Positions 35,889 to 44,584 of a DNA stretch of 64,000 bases are shown here, piece after piece (within the stretch, counting starts at the first letter, position 1; each line of letters begins with the position of its first letter). The DNA lies in assembly GCF_041080655.1 (NCBI RefSeq), contig NZ_CP163525.1, positions 1,922,001 to 1,986,000 of the forward strand, written 5' to 3'. The position numbers and the translations under genes are program-made. Source of the DNA: Streptomyces sp. CG4. Its GTDB lineage: Bacteria; Actinomycetota; Actinomycetes; Streptomycetales; Streptomycetaceae. A model generated the notes under the pieces. It had not been told where the DNA came from. It made no database searches and worked only from the letters and a program-made list of their open reading frames with translations.

Positions 35889-35932
35889 GCGCATCAGCGG
35901 CGGTCACCCAGCGCATCGACGGCGCTCACCCG
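35889..35932. repeat. Two tandem 22-bp units
   Basis: GCGCATCAGCGGCGGTCACCCA (35889-35910) is followed directly by the same unit with four changes (35911-35932). A weaker copy precedes them at about 35870. The array lies between the stop of the S66 gene and the S15 promoter region. No function is evident. Confidence 0.6.
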
Positions 35933-35953
35933 GCGATGTCGGCGAGCATCGGC

Positions 35954-36877
35954 TCAGCGCAGCGCCGGCTCGTCCAGCGTCAGCGTGCCGGAATCGGCAT
36001 CGAGTTCGGCGACCGTCCCGAAGGGGACCGTCAGCGCGCCGTCACAGTGCCCGAATCCCAGCTCCTCGACGACCGGCACACCGAGTCCGCCGAGCCGGTC
36101 GGCGAGGACCGGGCGCAGCCGCTCGTACGGGCCGCAGTCGCGCCAGGATCCGAGCCCGATCCCGGCGACCCCGTCGAGCCAGCCGGAGCGCAGCAGCTGG
36201 GTCAGGAACCGGTCCATGCGGTACGGCGCTTCGCCGACGTCCTCCAGGAGCAGCAGCCCGCCCCGGGCGCCGGGCGCGCCGGACGGGGTGCCGAGGTCGG
36301 TGGCCAGCAGGCTCGGACAGCCGCCGAGCGTCACCCCTCTGGCCCGCCCCGGCGCCAGTGCCGCCCCGGCCGAGGCGAGCGTCCGCACCGTCTCCGGAGC
36401 GAACAGGGTGGCCCGCAGATGCTCCTGGGCACGGGCGCTCTTGATGAAGTCGGCTCCGGCGGCGTCCGGTCCGTACAGGCTGACCAGGCCGAGCCGGGTG
36501 GCGAACGCCTGGTGCAGGACGGTGGCGTCGCTGAATCCGACGAACACCTTGGGTCCGGCCGCGCGCATCGCCTCCCAGTCGAGCAGGTCGACCATGCGCT
36601 GGGCGCCGTAGCCGCCACGGGCGCACAGCACCGCGGCCACGGACGGGTCGCACCAGGCCCGCTGCAGGTCGGCCGCGCGGTCGGCGTCGCTGCCCGCGAG
36701 ATAGCCCAACTCGCCGTGCGCATCGAGCACATGGGGTCCCAGCACGGGATCGAGATCCCAGCCCCGCAGCACATCGAGCCCCGCCTGGACACGTTCCTCG
36801 GGCACGGGCCCGCTGGGGGCGACGACGGCCACCCGGGCGCCCGGGGCCAGCCGTTCCGGCCGGGTCAGTTCCTTCAC
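35954..36877 (-). CDS. Peptidase S66 (LD-carboxypeptidase/MccF-like)
   Basis: A 307-residue cytosolic serine peptidase of family S66, which cleaves L,D bonds such as the terminal D-Ala of murein tetrapeptides or microcin-type conjugates. VAVVAPSGPVPEERV starts the fold, VLCARGGYGAQRMVDLLDW follows, the nucleophile Ser is in FVGFSDATVLHQAF, and LLLEDVGEAPYRMDR with ELGFGHCDGALTVPFG completes the family. The GTG at 36877 overlaps the S9 peptidase stop (GTGA). It is the last gene of a four-peptidase operon, which supports a role in cell-wall peptide recycling. Confidence 0.9.
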   Translation of the reverse strand: MKELTRPERLAPGARVAVVAPSGPVPEERVQAGLDVLRGWDLDPVLGPHVLDAHGELGYLAGSDADRAADLQRAWCDPSVAAVLCARGGYGAQRMVDLLDWEAMRAAGPKVFVGFSDATVLHQAFATRLGLVSLYGPDAAGADFIKSARAQEHLRATLFAPETVRTLASAGAALAPGRARGVTLGGCPSLLATDLGTPSGAPGARGGLLLLEDVGEAPYRMDRFLTQLLRSGWLDGVAGIGLGSWRDCGPYERLRPVLADRLGGLGVPVVEELGFGHCDGALTVPFGTVAELDADSGTLTLDEPALR

Positions 36878-38838
36878 GTGTGCAGCTCCAGTCTCGGCAC
36901 CTCGGGCACGTCCAGCCCGAACACCTGAGCATAAAGGGAGAGTTCGGCCTCCAGGGCGCGGACCATGGTGTCGGCCCGCCGGAACCCGTGCCCCTCGCCC
37001 TCGAAGGTCAGATAGGCGTGCGGCAGGCTCCGGCCCTCGATCCGGGCGAGGAAGCGTTCGCACTGGGCGGGCGGGCAGATGACGTCGTCCAGGCCCTGGA
37101 GCAGCAGGAACGGCACGGTGAGCCGGTCGGCGTGGGTGGTCGGCGAGCGCTCGGCGTACCGGGCGGGCACCTCGGCGAACGGCCCGATCAGCGACTCCAG
37201 ATAGCGGGACTCGAAGTCGTGGGTCTCTTCCGGGCCCCAGGTGGCCAGGTCCAGGACGGGGTAGACGATGGTGCCGCAGGCGTAGACGTCGGTCGTGGTC
37301 AGGGAGGCGGCCGCGGTCCAGCCGCCCGCGCTGCCGCCGCGGATCGCGAGCCGGTCCGGGTCGGCGGTGCCCTCCTCGGCGAGGGCGCGGGCGACCGCCG
37401 CGCAGTCCTCGACGTCGACCACGCCCCACTGCTCGCGCAGTCGCTCACGGTAGGCGCGGCCGTATCCGGTGGAGCCGCCGTAGTTCACCTCGGCGACGCC
37501 GATGCCCCGGGAGGTGAAGTAGGCGATGGCCAGGTCCAGGACGAGCGGCGCCCGGCCGGTCGGGCCGCCGTGCGCCCAGATGACGTACGGCGCGGCCTGG
37601 CCGTCGGGCGCGGCCCGTTCGGGGTGGTGCGGCGGATAGACGTGAGCGTGCACCTCGCGGCCGTCCGGGCCGGTGAAGGTGCGGATCCGCGGCTCGGGGT
37701 AGTAAGCGGGGTCGACCGCGTCCCGGTGCCGGGCGCCGATGGCGCGGGCCCGGCCGGTGGTGGTGTCCAGCTCGACCACTTCGTACCCGGTGCGCGGGCT
37801 GGCGCCGACACCGACGACGCGCCCGCCGTGCACGGCGAGGGTGGCACCGAACTCGGTCCACGGTCCGGCGACGTCGACGATCTCCCCGGATTCCGTGTCC
37901 ATGATCCCGAGTACGGCCGACCCGCGACCGTGGACGACCGCGAGCAGGCCGTTGTCCAGCGGCGCGAACCAGCGCAGGCCCGGCTTCCACAGCGGGCCCG
38001 CGAACTCCTCCTCGCGCGGACACAGCGGGGTGCCGTCCCGGTACAGGTTCCACCAGCCGCTGCGGTCGCTCGCGTACAGAAGACGGTTGTCCGCCGACCA
38101 TTCGGCCTGTGCGATCGCCTCCCGCGGCCCGCCGGCGGCCGTGTGGACTGTCTGCAGTGTCCCGTCGACACCGATGTCGCCGACGAGCAGTTCGGTCCCG
38201 TCCCACGGCATCCCCGGATGGTCCCAGGCGAGCCAGGCCGCCCGGCGGCCGTCGGGCGAGACGCGGGGCCCGGTGACGAACCGGTGCCGCCCGTTGGTGA
38301 GTTCGCGTACGGCGGACCGGTCCTCGGCGGCGGACCCGTCCAGCGGTACGGCCGCCAGGACCCGTCGTACGTCCGAGGGGTGGTCCCCGGTGAACTCCTC
38401 CAGCACGCACCACACCTCGCCGCGCACGAGGTTCAGCCGCGGGTCCGCCCAGCGCAGGCCCGCGCCCAGCGCGGAGAGCGGGGTCAGCGGGCGCGGCGCG
38501 CCGCCGGGCTCGTACCGGTACAGCCGCTGGTCGGCGAAGTGCGTGAACACGACGAGCGGCGCGCCGCCGTGCACCGCCCCGGTCCAGGGCCGGCCGCCGT
38601 ACTCCACCACGCGGTTGCGCACGTTCCACGGCGCGGGCAGGACGACCTCCTCGGTGCCCTCGGCCGTCCGCCGCACCAGCGCCCGGCGGCCGCCCTCGGC
38701 CGGGCGCGGCTCGGTCCACCACACCTCGTCCCCGACGAAGCCCACCCACTCCGGCTGCCCGTCGTGCGCGGCGGCCAGTGCCGCGTCGACCGGCGACGGC
38801 CACGATCCGTACGGCGCCGTCCGCACCCCGTCCCCCAT
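36874..38838 (-). CDS. Prolyl-oligopeptidase family serine peptidase (S9)
   Basis: A 654-residue cytosolic protein. About 390 residues form a beta-propeller; an alpha/beta hydrolase with Ser503 in RGGSAGGWTAA, Asp near 584 in QGLDDVICPP and His617 in EGEGHGF forms the catalytic part, preceded by VIWAHGGPTGRAPL. It resembles acylaminoacyl or dipeptidyl peptidases. The propeller gates access to short peptides only. It follows the M20 gene by 3 nt and overlaps the S66 gene, so it is tightly co-expressed. Confidence 0.9.
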   Translation of the reverse strand: MGDGVRTAPYGSWPSPVDAALAAAHDGQPEWVGFVGDEVWWTEPRPAEGGRRALVRRTAEGTEEVVLPAPWNVRNRVVEYGGRPWTGAVHGGAPLVVFTHFADQRLYRYEPGGAPRPLTPLSALGAGLRWADPRLNLVRGEVWCVLEEFTGDHPSDVRRVLAAVPLDGSAAEDRSAVRELTNGRHRFVTGPRVSPDGRRAAWLAWDHPGMPWDGTELLVGDIGVDGTLQTVHTAAGGPREAIAQAEWSADNRLLYASDRSGWWNLYRDGTPLCPREEEFAGPLWKPGLRWFAPLDNGLLAVVHGRGSAVLGIMDTESGEIVDVAGPWTEFGATLAVHGGRVVGVGASPRTGYEVVELDTTTGRARAIGARHRDAVDPAYYPEPRIRTFTGPDGREVHAHVYPPHHPERAAPDGQAAPYVIWAHGGPTGRAPLVLDLAIAYFTSRGIGVAEVNYGGSTGYGRAYRERLREQWGVVDVEDCAAVARALAEEGTADPDRLAIRGGSAGGWTAAASLTTTDVYACGTIVYPVLDLATWGPEETHDFESRYLESLIGPFAEVPARYAERSPTTHADRLTVPFLLLQGLDDVICPPAQCERFLARIEGRSLPHAYLTFEGEGHGFRRADTMVRALEAELSLYAQVFGLDVPEVPRLELHT

Positions 38839-38841
38839 CCC

Positions 38842-40158
38842 CTAGGCCGTCCGCAGGAAGCGGTCGAGCACCCGGACGCCGAAGTGCAGCGCCTCGACGG
38901 GCACGCGCTCGTCCACGCCGTGGAACAGCGCCTGGTAGTCGAGGCCTTCGGGCAGCTTCAGCGGGGCGAAACCATACCCGGTGATACCGAGCCGGGAGAA
39001 CTGCTTGGCGTCCGTGCCGCCCGACATGCAGTACGGCACGACGTGCCCTTCGGGCGCGAACTCCTCGACGGCGGCCCGCATCCTCGCGAAGACCGGGGCG
39101 TCCACCGGCGCCTGCAGGGCCACCTCCCGGTGTGCGAACTCCCAGCTCACCTCCGGGCCCGTCAGCCGGTCGAGGGCGCTGGTGAACTCCCTCTCGGCGC
39201 CCGGCAGATACCGCCCGTCGACGAAGGCGACCGCCTCGCCGGGGATCACGTTCACCTTGTAACCGGCGTTCATCATGGTCGGGTTGGCGCTGTTGCGGAC
39301 GGTCGCCTCCACCAGCTTGGCCGCCGGGCCGAGCTTCTCCAGCAGCCGGTCCACGTCCCTGAAGTCGGGTTCGATGCCGTACACGGCGGCGAGTTCGGCG
39401 AGCGCGGCCCGGACGGTCGGCGTCAGCCGGAGCGGCCACTCGTGCGCGCCGATACGGGTGACGGCGGCGGCGAGCCGGGTCACCGCGTTCTCCTTGTTCA
39501 CCGTGGAGCCGTGCCCGGCCCGGCCGCGCGCGGTGAGCTTCAGCCAGCCGGTGCCCCGCTCCCCCGCCGCGATGGGATAGAGCTGCCGCCCGGCGCCGTC
39601 GTGGAAGGTGAAGCCACCGCACTCGCTGACGCCCTCGGTGCAGCCCTCGAACAGCTCCGGGTGGCTGTCGGCGAGGAATCCGGAGCCGTCCTCGGCGCTG
39701 GCCTCCTCGTCGGCGGTGAACGCGATGACGAGGTCCCGGCGGGGCCGTACGCCCTGCCGGGCCCAGCCGCGGACGACCGCGAGGATCATCGCGTCCATGT
39801 TCTTCATGTCGACGGCGCCCCGTCCCCACACCACCCCGTCGCGGATCTCGCCGGAGAAGGGGTGCACGCTCCAGTCGGCGGCCTCGGCGGGCACCACGTC
39901 GAGGTGACCGTGGACCAGCAGCGCGTCGGCGGACGGGTCGGTGCCCTCGATCCGGGCGACGACATTGGTACGGCCCGGGGTGCGCTCCAGCAGCAGCGGT
40001 TCCAGGCCCGCGCCGGCCAGCCGCTCGGCCGCGTACTCGGCCGCGGGCCGCTCCCGGCAGTCCCCGCCGCCCCGGTTGGTGGTGTCGATCCGGATCAGGC
40101 CGGAGGTGAACTCCACGACCTCGGCCAGGGACAGCTCGTCGGCCTGCAGGTCAGCCAT
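38842..40158 (-). CDS. M20-family metallopeptidase
   Basis: A 438-residue M20 peptidase (ArgE/DapE/CPG2 type), a di-zinc enzyme releasing amino acids from small peptides or N-acyl amino acids. LLVHGHLDVVPAEAADW gives the first His and Asp, GRGAVDMKNMDAM the bridging Asp, and IAFTADEEASAEDGSGF the catalytic Glu pair. GRAGHGSTVNKENAVTRL is the dimerisation domain, and SGGTDAKQFSRLG with YQALFHGVDERVPVE carries the last ligand. The ATG at 40158 overlaps the M55 gene's end by 8 nt. It sits second in the peptidase operon. Confidence 0.9.
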   Translation of the reverse strand: MADLQADELSLAEVVEFTSGLIRIDTTNRGGGDCRERPAAEYAAERLAGAGLEPLLLERTPGRTNVVARIEGTDPSADALLVHGHLDVVPAEAADWSVHPFSGEIRDGVVWGRGAVDMKNMDAMILAVVRGWARQGVRPRRDLVIAFTADEEASAEDGSGFLADSHPELFEGCTEGVSECGGFTFHDGAGRQLYPIAAGERGTGWLKLTARGRAGHGSTVNKENAVTRLAAAVTRIGAHEWPLRLTPTVRAALAELAAVYGIEPDFRDVDRLLEKLGPAAKLVEATVRNSANPTMMNAGYKVNVIPGEAVAFVDGRYLPGAEREFTSALDRLTGPEVSWEFAHREVALQAPVDAPVFARMRAAVEEFAPEGHVVPYCMSGGTDAKQFSRLGITGYGFAPLKLPEGLDYQALFHGVDERVPVEALHFGVRVLDRFLRTA

Positions 40159-40984
40159 ACTGCTCCTCCACGGCGGCGGAGGCGATCGTGGTGACCGCCT
40201 TGAACGTCCTGATCCCCTCGTACATGCCGGCACTGGTGTACGCCACCTTCCGCTCCCCGATCCGCGCGACCCCGGGCACGACGGTGGCGGCCATCGCCAG
40301 GTGCTCCGCGTCGAACTCGACCGCGACGGTGAACGGCCCGGCCTCGACTGGTGCGTGACGCACCGCCAGCCGCGCCGCCTCCTTCGCGGCCGCGCGGATG
40401 TCGGCGGCGGTGCGAGCCGGGGTCCGGCACACCGCCGCGTACCGTGACACATGGTCCTTGACGGCGACCTTCAGCGCCTCGGGCGCATAGCCGAGCGCGT
40501 CCTCGCAGGCCACGTCGTCGCCGGTGACGAGGACGACGGGGACGCCGTACTCGGCGACGACGTGCGCGTTGAGCAGGCCCTCGCTGGCCCGGACGTCGTT
40601 CAGCCAGACCCCGGTGATCTGGTTGGCGAGGTAGGTGTGGGCGAGGACGCCCTCCATGCCGGCGCCCGCGTGGTAGCCGACGAACGCGATGCCGTCGACG
40701 TCTCCGTGCTGCACGCCCTCCACCATGGACAGCGCCTTGTGCCGTCCGGTGAGCATCTCGACCCGCTCGTCGAGATGCTCCAGCAGCAGGTTGCGCATGG
40801 ACCAGTGGGCCTCGTTGACGAGCACCTGGTCGGCGCCGCCGTCGAAGAAGCCCTCCGCGGCGGCGTTCACGTCCGAGGTGAACATCGCCCGGCACCGCTC
40901 CCACTGCGGCGTCCCCGGCAGCACGTCGGCCGGCCAGGTGACGCCCGTGGCCCCCTCCATGTCGGCACTGATGAGGATCTTCAT
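40151..40984 (-). CDS. M55-family D-aminopeptidase (DppA-like)
   Basis: A 277-residue protein of family M55, whose type member DppA of Bacillus releases N-terminal D-Ala from peptides. ILISADMEGATGVTWP holds the Asp and Glu zinc ligands. HGDVDGIAFVGYHAGAG and LAHTYLANQITGVWLNDVR carry the His ligands and the conserved core. Length is normal for the family. It is the first gene of the operon M55-M20-S9-S66. An M55 enzyme leading an LD-carboxypeptidase operon points to uptake or recycling of D-amino-acid-containing peptides. No oligopeptide transporter is adjacent. Confidence 0.9.
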   Translation of the reverse strand: MKILISADMEGATGVTWPADVLPGTPQWERCRAMFTSDVNAAAEGFFDGGADQVLVNEAHWSMRNLLLEHLDERVEMLTGRHKALSMVEGVQHGDVDGIAFVGYHAGAGMEGVLAHTYLANQITGVWLNDVRASEGLLNAHVVAEYGVPVVLVTGDDVACEDALGYAPEALKVAVKDHVSRYAAVCRTPARTAADIRAAAKEAARLAVRHAPVEAGPFTVAVEFDAEHLAMAATVVPGVARIGERKVAYTSAGMYEGIRTFKAVTTIASAAVEEQYG

Positions 40985-41072
40985 GCCGCTTCACGTTACG
41001 CCCCGGCGAGGGAACTTCCTACGAGGCGGGGAGGAGGTTGAGCGCACTCCCACCACGGGTGGCAGAGCCGCG

Positions 41073-41816
41073 TCAGCTTGCGGGCAGGCTGAACCGGTAG
41101 CCCTGCTGGGTCAGCCAGGGGAGCAGTTCGCGCAGGGCTGCCACGGTTTCGCTGCGGTCGCCGCCGCCGTCGTGCATGAGGATGATGCCGCCGGGACGCA
41201 GTTCCCGTTTCGCGGTGGCAAGGATCGAGGCGGCACCGGGGCGCGACCAGTCACGGGTGTCGACGGTCCAGCCCAGCGGGCGCAGGCCGGCCTGCTCGGC
41301 TATCTGGCGGTTTTCGGGGCTGAAGTCGCCGCCGGGGGCACGGAACCACCCGATCTGGGTGCCGGGCCCACCCGCCTTGCCGATCATGTCCTTGGCGTCG
41401 GTGATCTCGTGGACCTGCTGGTCGTGCGGGAGGGTGTGCATCGGCTGGGGGTGGTCCACGGTGTGGTCGCACAGCCGGTGGCCGTCGGCGATGATGCGCT
41501 TGACCATGTCGGGGTTCGCGGCGGCCTCCTTGCCGATCTGGCAGAAGGTCGCCTGCGCGTGGTACTGCGCGAGCAGGTCCAGGATTTCACCGGTGGCCGG
41601 CCCCGGGCCGTCGTCGAAGGTGAGTGCCACGCTCCGGCCTCCCGTCGCCGTGCTGTAGGCGATCGACGTGCTCGGGGCGCCGGCAGGGGCGGTCCGCGCG
41701 CCGGGGTCGGAAGCGGCACTCGCGCTCGTACCGATACCGGCCAGGGCGAACGAGACGGTGACCGCGCAGCCGAGAGCCACACGGCGCAGCAGGCGGACGG
41801 AGTTCGGGTTCGGCAT
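41073..41816 (-). CDS. Secreted polysaccharide deacetylase (CE4)
   Basis: A 247-residue exported protein. Residues 1-34 form a signal peptide with AGIGTSASAAS at the cleavage site. The NodB domain has the catalytic TFDDGPGPATG, the zinc motif HTVDHPQPMHTL, FRAPGGDFSPEN, WTVDTRDWSRPG, and the final ILMHDGGGDRSETVAAL. It should remove acetyl groups from peptidoglycan, chitin or xylan outside the cell. The ATG at 41816 is preferred (AGGAG 10 nt upstream) over one at 41846. It is transcribed alone. Confidence 0.9.
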   Translation of the reverse strand: MPNPNSVRLLRRVALGCAVTVSFALAGIGTSASAASDPGARTAPAGAPSTSIAYSTATGGRSVALTFDDGPGPATGEILDLLAQYHAQATFCQIGKEAAANPDMVKRIIADGHRLCDHTVDHPQPMHTLPHDQQVHEITDAKDMIGKAGGPGTQIGWFRAPGGDFSPENRQIAEQAGLRPLGWTVDTRDWSRPGAASILATAKRELRPGGIILMHDGGGDRSETVAALRELLPWLTQQGYRFSLPAS

Positions 41817-42008
41817 TCTGTACTTGCTCCTGGCAATGCTGGCCATGGCGAGATGGCAACGAACGAGACCCCACGACGATGACCTAAAGTCGGACTAAAG
41901 CGAAGCATCCACCGATATTTGCGGCTTTTGTCACTATCGGGGCATGGTGACCCTGCGCTTCAGGGTGGCTACTTTTCGTCAACACGGGGCGGAGCGTGGA
42001 CCGTCGGC

Positions 42009-42968
42009 TCAGACTTCGCGGGTCGGGCTCGGGGCTGCCCGCTGTTCCCATTTCGGTAGCCAGACGTTGACATCGGGTGAGTCCGTCCGTCTGGAGTCGA
42101 GGTAGTTGCGAAGTTCCCTGAGCGCGGGATGGAGGTTGTCGTCGCGCCAGATCAGCGACATCGGGTAGACCGGCGACGGGTCGCGTACCGGGATGCGCCG
42201 CAGGTCGTAGCTGTCCGGCCACAGATACCGCGAGCCTTCGCCGACCAGAGTCGCGAGATCTGAGGAGTCGGCGATCTCAGCCAGCAGCGCCTCGTTCCCG
42301 AAGACGGGTCCCACCACGTCGATCGTGACACCGAAGACGGTGGCGAGTTCGTCGTAGTAGGCGGCCACCTCACCTCGGGCGTCCAGGCCGGGCATCCAGA
42401 TGCGGTGTCCGGCGAGTCGCCCTGGCGTGACGGCACGGGCGTTGGCGAGCGGGTGGCGCGGTCCGACGAGCAACTGGTGCGGCTCGTCGACCACTCGAGC
42501 GGTCCTGATCACGTCCGGTAGGTGCTGCTGCGGCGGAACCGCGTGGAACGTGGCGTCGACCGTCCCGGCTTCGACAGCGGCGATCGCGCCGTCGACGTCG
42601 GTGTCCAGGGTCACGACATCCAGTTCGATCTCGGGATGCACGCGGTAGAAGTCCTGGACCAGCCCCGCCGTCACGATCCGCCGGTTGACGACATCGACGC
42701 GCAGAGCGCGCCGGCCAGGGCGGACGGACGCGTCAGCCCGCTCTGCCACCCGGAGAGGTTCACGGGCGTGGGGCAGGAATGCCTGGCCGTCGACGGTGAG
42801 CTGGGAGCCGCGGGCGGTGCGGGTGAACAGGCGTACATCCAGTTCCTTCTCCAGCCCGGCGATGCGCTTGGAGACGGCCTGCTGGGTGATCGACAGGTCG
42901 GCGGCGGCCTTCTGGAACTGGCCCGCTTCCGCGACGGCGACGAAGGTACGTACGGCTTCGAGATCCAC
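42009..42968 (-). CDS. LysR-family transcriptional regulator
   Basis: A 319-residue LysR regulator. The HTH is at residues 1-60 (DLEAVRTFVAVAEAGQFQKAAADLSITQQAVSK as successive helices), followed by a substrate-binding domain of two lobes (LRVDVVNRRIVTAGLVQDFY). A GTG start at 42968 gives the standard N-terminus. It is divergent from an MFS transporter gene, 133-139 nt away, which it very likely controls. LysR proteins usually bind inverted T-N11-A sites in such gaps; I could not pick one with confidence. Confidence 0.9.
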   Translation of the reverse strand: MDLEAVRTFVAVAEAGQFQKAAADLSITQQAVSKRIAGLEKELDVRLFTRTARGSQLTVDGQAFLPHAREPLRVAERADASVRPGRRALRVDVVNRRIVTAGLVQDFYRVHPEIELDVVTLDTDVDGAIAAVEAGTVDATFHAVPPQQHLPDVIRTARVVDEPHQLLVGPRHPLANARAVTPGRLAGHRIWMPGLDARGEVAAYYDELATVFGVTIDVVGPVFGNEALLAEIADSSDLATLVGEGSRYLWPDSYDLRRIPVRDPSPVYPMSLIWRDDNLHPALRELRNYLDSRRTDSPDVNVWLPKWEQRAAPSPTREV

Positions 42969-43107
42969 GCCTGTCCACCTTAGTGAACAACGGAAGGTTG
43001 TGCCTCGCTGGCCGGTCGGTTGTTTGACCTGCTGTTGTGCTGCTCGCTTAGCTCTCACTGGTCAATGTCGGTTTGTTCGAGCGGGGCATCAAGGGGGCGC
43101 TGTGCGC

Positions 43108-44349
43108 ATGAGGGGCAGGAGACGGCTGGGCCGGCAGTTCGGCTGGCTGTGGGCGGCATATGCGGTGAGTGCCTACGGGTCCGGGCTGGGATTCGGGGCG
43201 TTCCCGCTGATCGCCGTGCTGGCGTTGCATGCGCCCCCGGCCGAGGTGTCCGCGCTGTCCGCGGTGGGACCTGCGGTGGGCGCGTTGATCGCGGTGCCGC
43301 TCGCGCCGTGGGTGGAGTTCCGGCGCAAGCGCCCGGTCATGATCGCGATGGACCTGGCCCGGTTCGCGCTCATGGCGACGATCCCGGTCGCCTACGCCTT
43401 CGGCCGGCTCGGTTTCGTCCAGTTGCTCGTGGTCTCGGCCATGGTCGCCGCGGCCAAGATCGCCTTCAACGCGGCCGCCGGCGCCTACCTCAAGGCCCTC
43501 GTCCGGCCGGATGACCTGCTCGTGGCCAACGCGCGGTTCGAGTCCACGAACTGGAGCTCCATCGCGGTCGGGCCACCGCTGGGCGGGGCGGCGATCGGCC
43601 TGTTCGGTCCGGTCACCACCGTGGTGGCCGACGCGCTCAGCTACCTGCTCTCCGCGCTGGGCATCACCGCGATCCGCGGCCGAGAAGAAGCGCCCCGTGG
43701 AACCGGCCAAAGTCCGGTGCGGGCGGGCGCATTGCTCGACGGCTGGCGCCACATCATGGGCCACCCCGGTCTGCGGGCGCTCTATCTCAACCAGATACTC
43801 GTCGGCGGTCTGATCATGGCCACCGAGCCGCTGCTGGCCGTGCTCCTGCTTCGCCAGCTCGGGTTCCCGCCCTGGCAGTACGGCCTCGCCTTCGCCGCCC
43901 CCTGTGTCGGCGGGCTCATCGGCTCCCGGCTGGCCCCTCGCGTCGTGGCCCGCTACGGCCGGCACGGGGTCTTCCGGACCGTCGGCACCCTGCGCGCCAT
44001 CTGGCTGATCGGCCTGGCCTTCGTCCGCCCCGGCGTCGTCGGCCTCGTCATCGTGATAGCCGTAGAGCTGGCGATCATCTTCAACATGAGCCTGTACACC
44101 CCGGTACTCGCCACCTACCGGCTCGAACACACCCCCAAGCAGCTCGTCGCCCGCACCCTGTCGGCCTGGTCGATCGGCCAGCAGACGTCCATCGCCCTCC
44201 TCACCGCGCTCGGCGGACTGCTCGCCGACGTCACCGGCCCACGCACCGCGCTCACGGTCGCGGGCCTGCTCATCCTGACCACACCACTCCTGCTTCCCCG
44301 ACACGACCACGTAGCAGCCGAGCCGGAACCGGCCGGTAGCCGCTCATGA
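43108..44349 (+). CDS. MFS transporter
   Basis: A 413-residue major facilitator with about 12 hydrophobic helices. It has the short N-half loop APWVEFRRKRPVMIAMDLARF between helices 2 and 3, and LAPRVVARYGRHGVFRTVG in the second half. This is the enterobactin-exporter-like (MFS_3) subgroup common in actinomycetes, usually drug or metabolite efflux. Either ATG 43108 or GTG 43102 could be the start; AAGGGGG lies upstream of both. Its partner is the divergent LysR gene. The exported compound is unknown. Confidence 0.87.
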   Translation: MRGRRRLGRQFGWLWAAYAVSAYGSGLGFGAFPLIAVLALHAPPAEVSALSAVGPAVGALIAVPLAPWVEFRRKRPVMIAMDLARFALMATIPVAYAFGRLGFVQLLVVSAMVAAAKIAFNAAAGAYLKALVRPDDLLVANARFESTNWSSIAVGPPLGGAAIGLFGPVTTVVADALSYLLSALGITAIRGREEAPRGTGQSPVRAGALLDGWRHIMGHPGLRALYLNQILVGGLIMATEPLLAVLLLRQLGFPPWQYGLAFAAPCVGGLIGSRLAPRVVARYGRHGVFRTVGTLRAIWLIGLAFVRPGVVGLVIVIAVELAIIFNMSLYTPVLATYRLEHTPKQLVARTLSAWSIGQQTSIALLTALGGLLADVTGPRTALTVAGLLILTTPLLLPRHDHVAAEPEPAGSRS

Positions 44350-44584
44350 CCTGCCCCGACTCGCCATTGCAGCCCGCGGGCCGCAGCCGCCCCGCCGACA
44401 CGCGTCCGCGTCGACCAGTCACACACCAGCCAGGCACCAGCACCAGGTTGAAGACCTCTCTGGTCCTCGGACAGCATGGCTGAGATGCTCCTGCACATGC
44501 TCGACCTGTCCACGGATGAGGCCGCTGCGGCGTCGGGCGCCCTCTTGCCGCTGCAGCCTGACGAGGGCGCCGTGCCCCTCGGCT

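Noticed and set aside
36880..40194. Open frame of more than 1100 codons opposite the peptidase operon
   Set aside because: No recognisable domain, and the antisense strand carries S9 and M20 peptidases with complete catalytic motifs.
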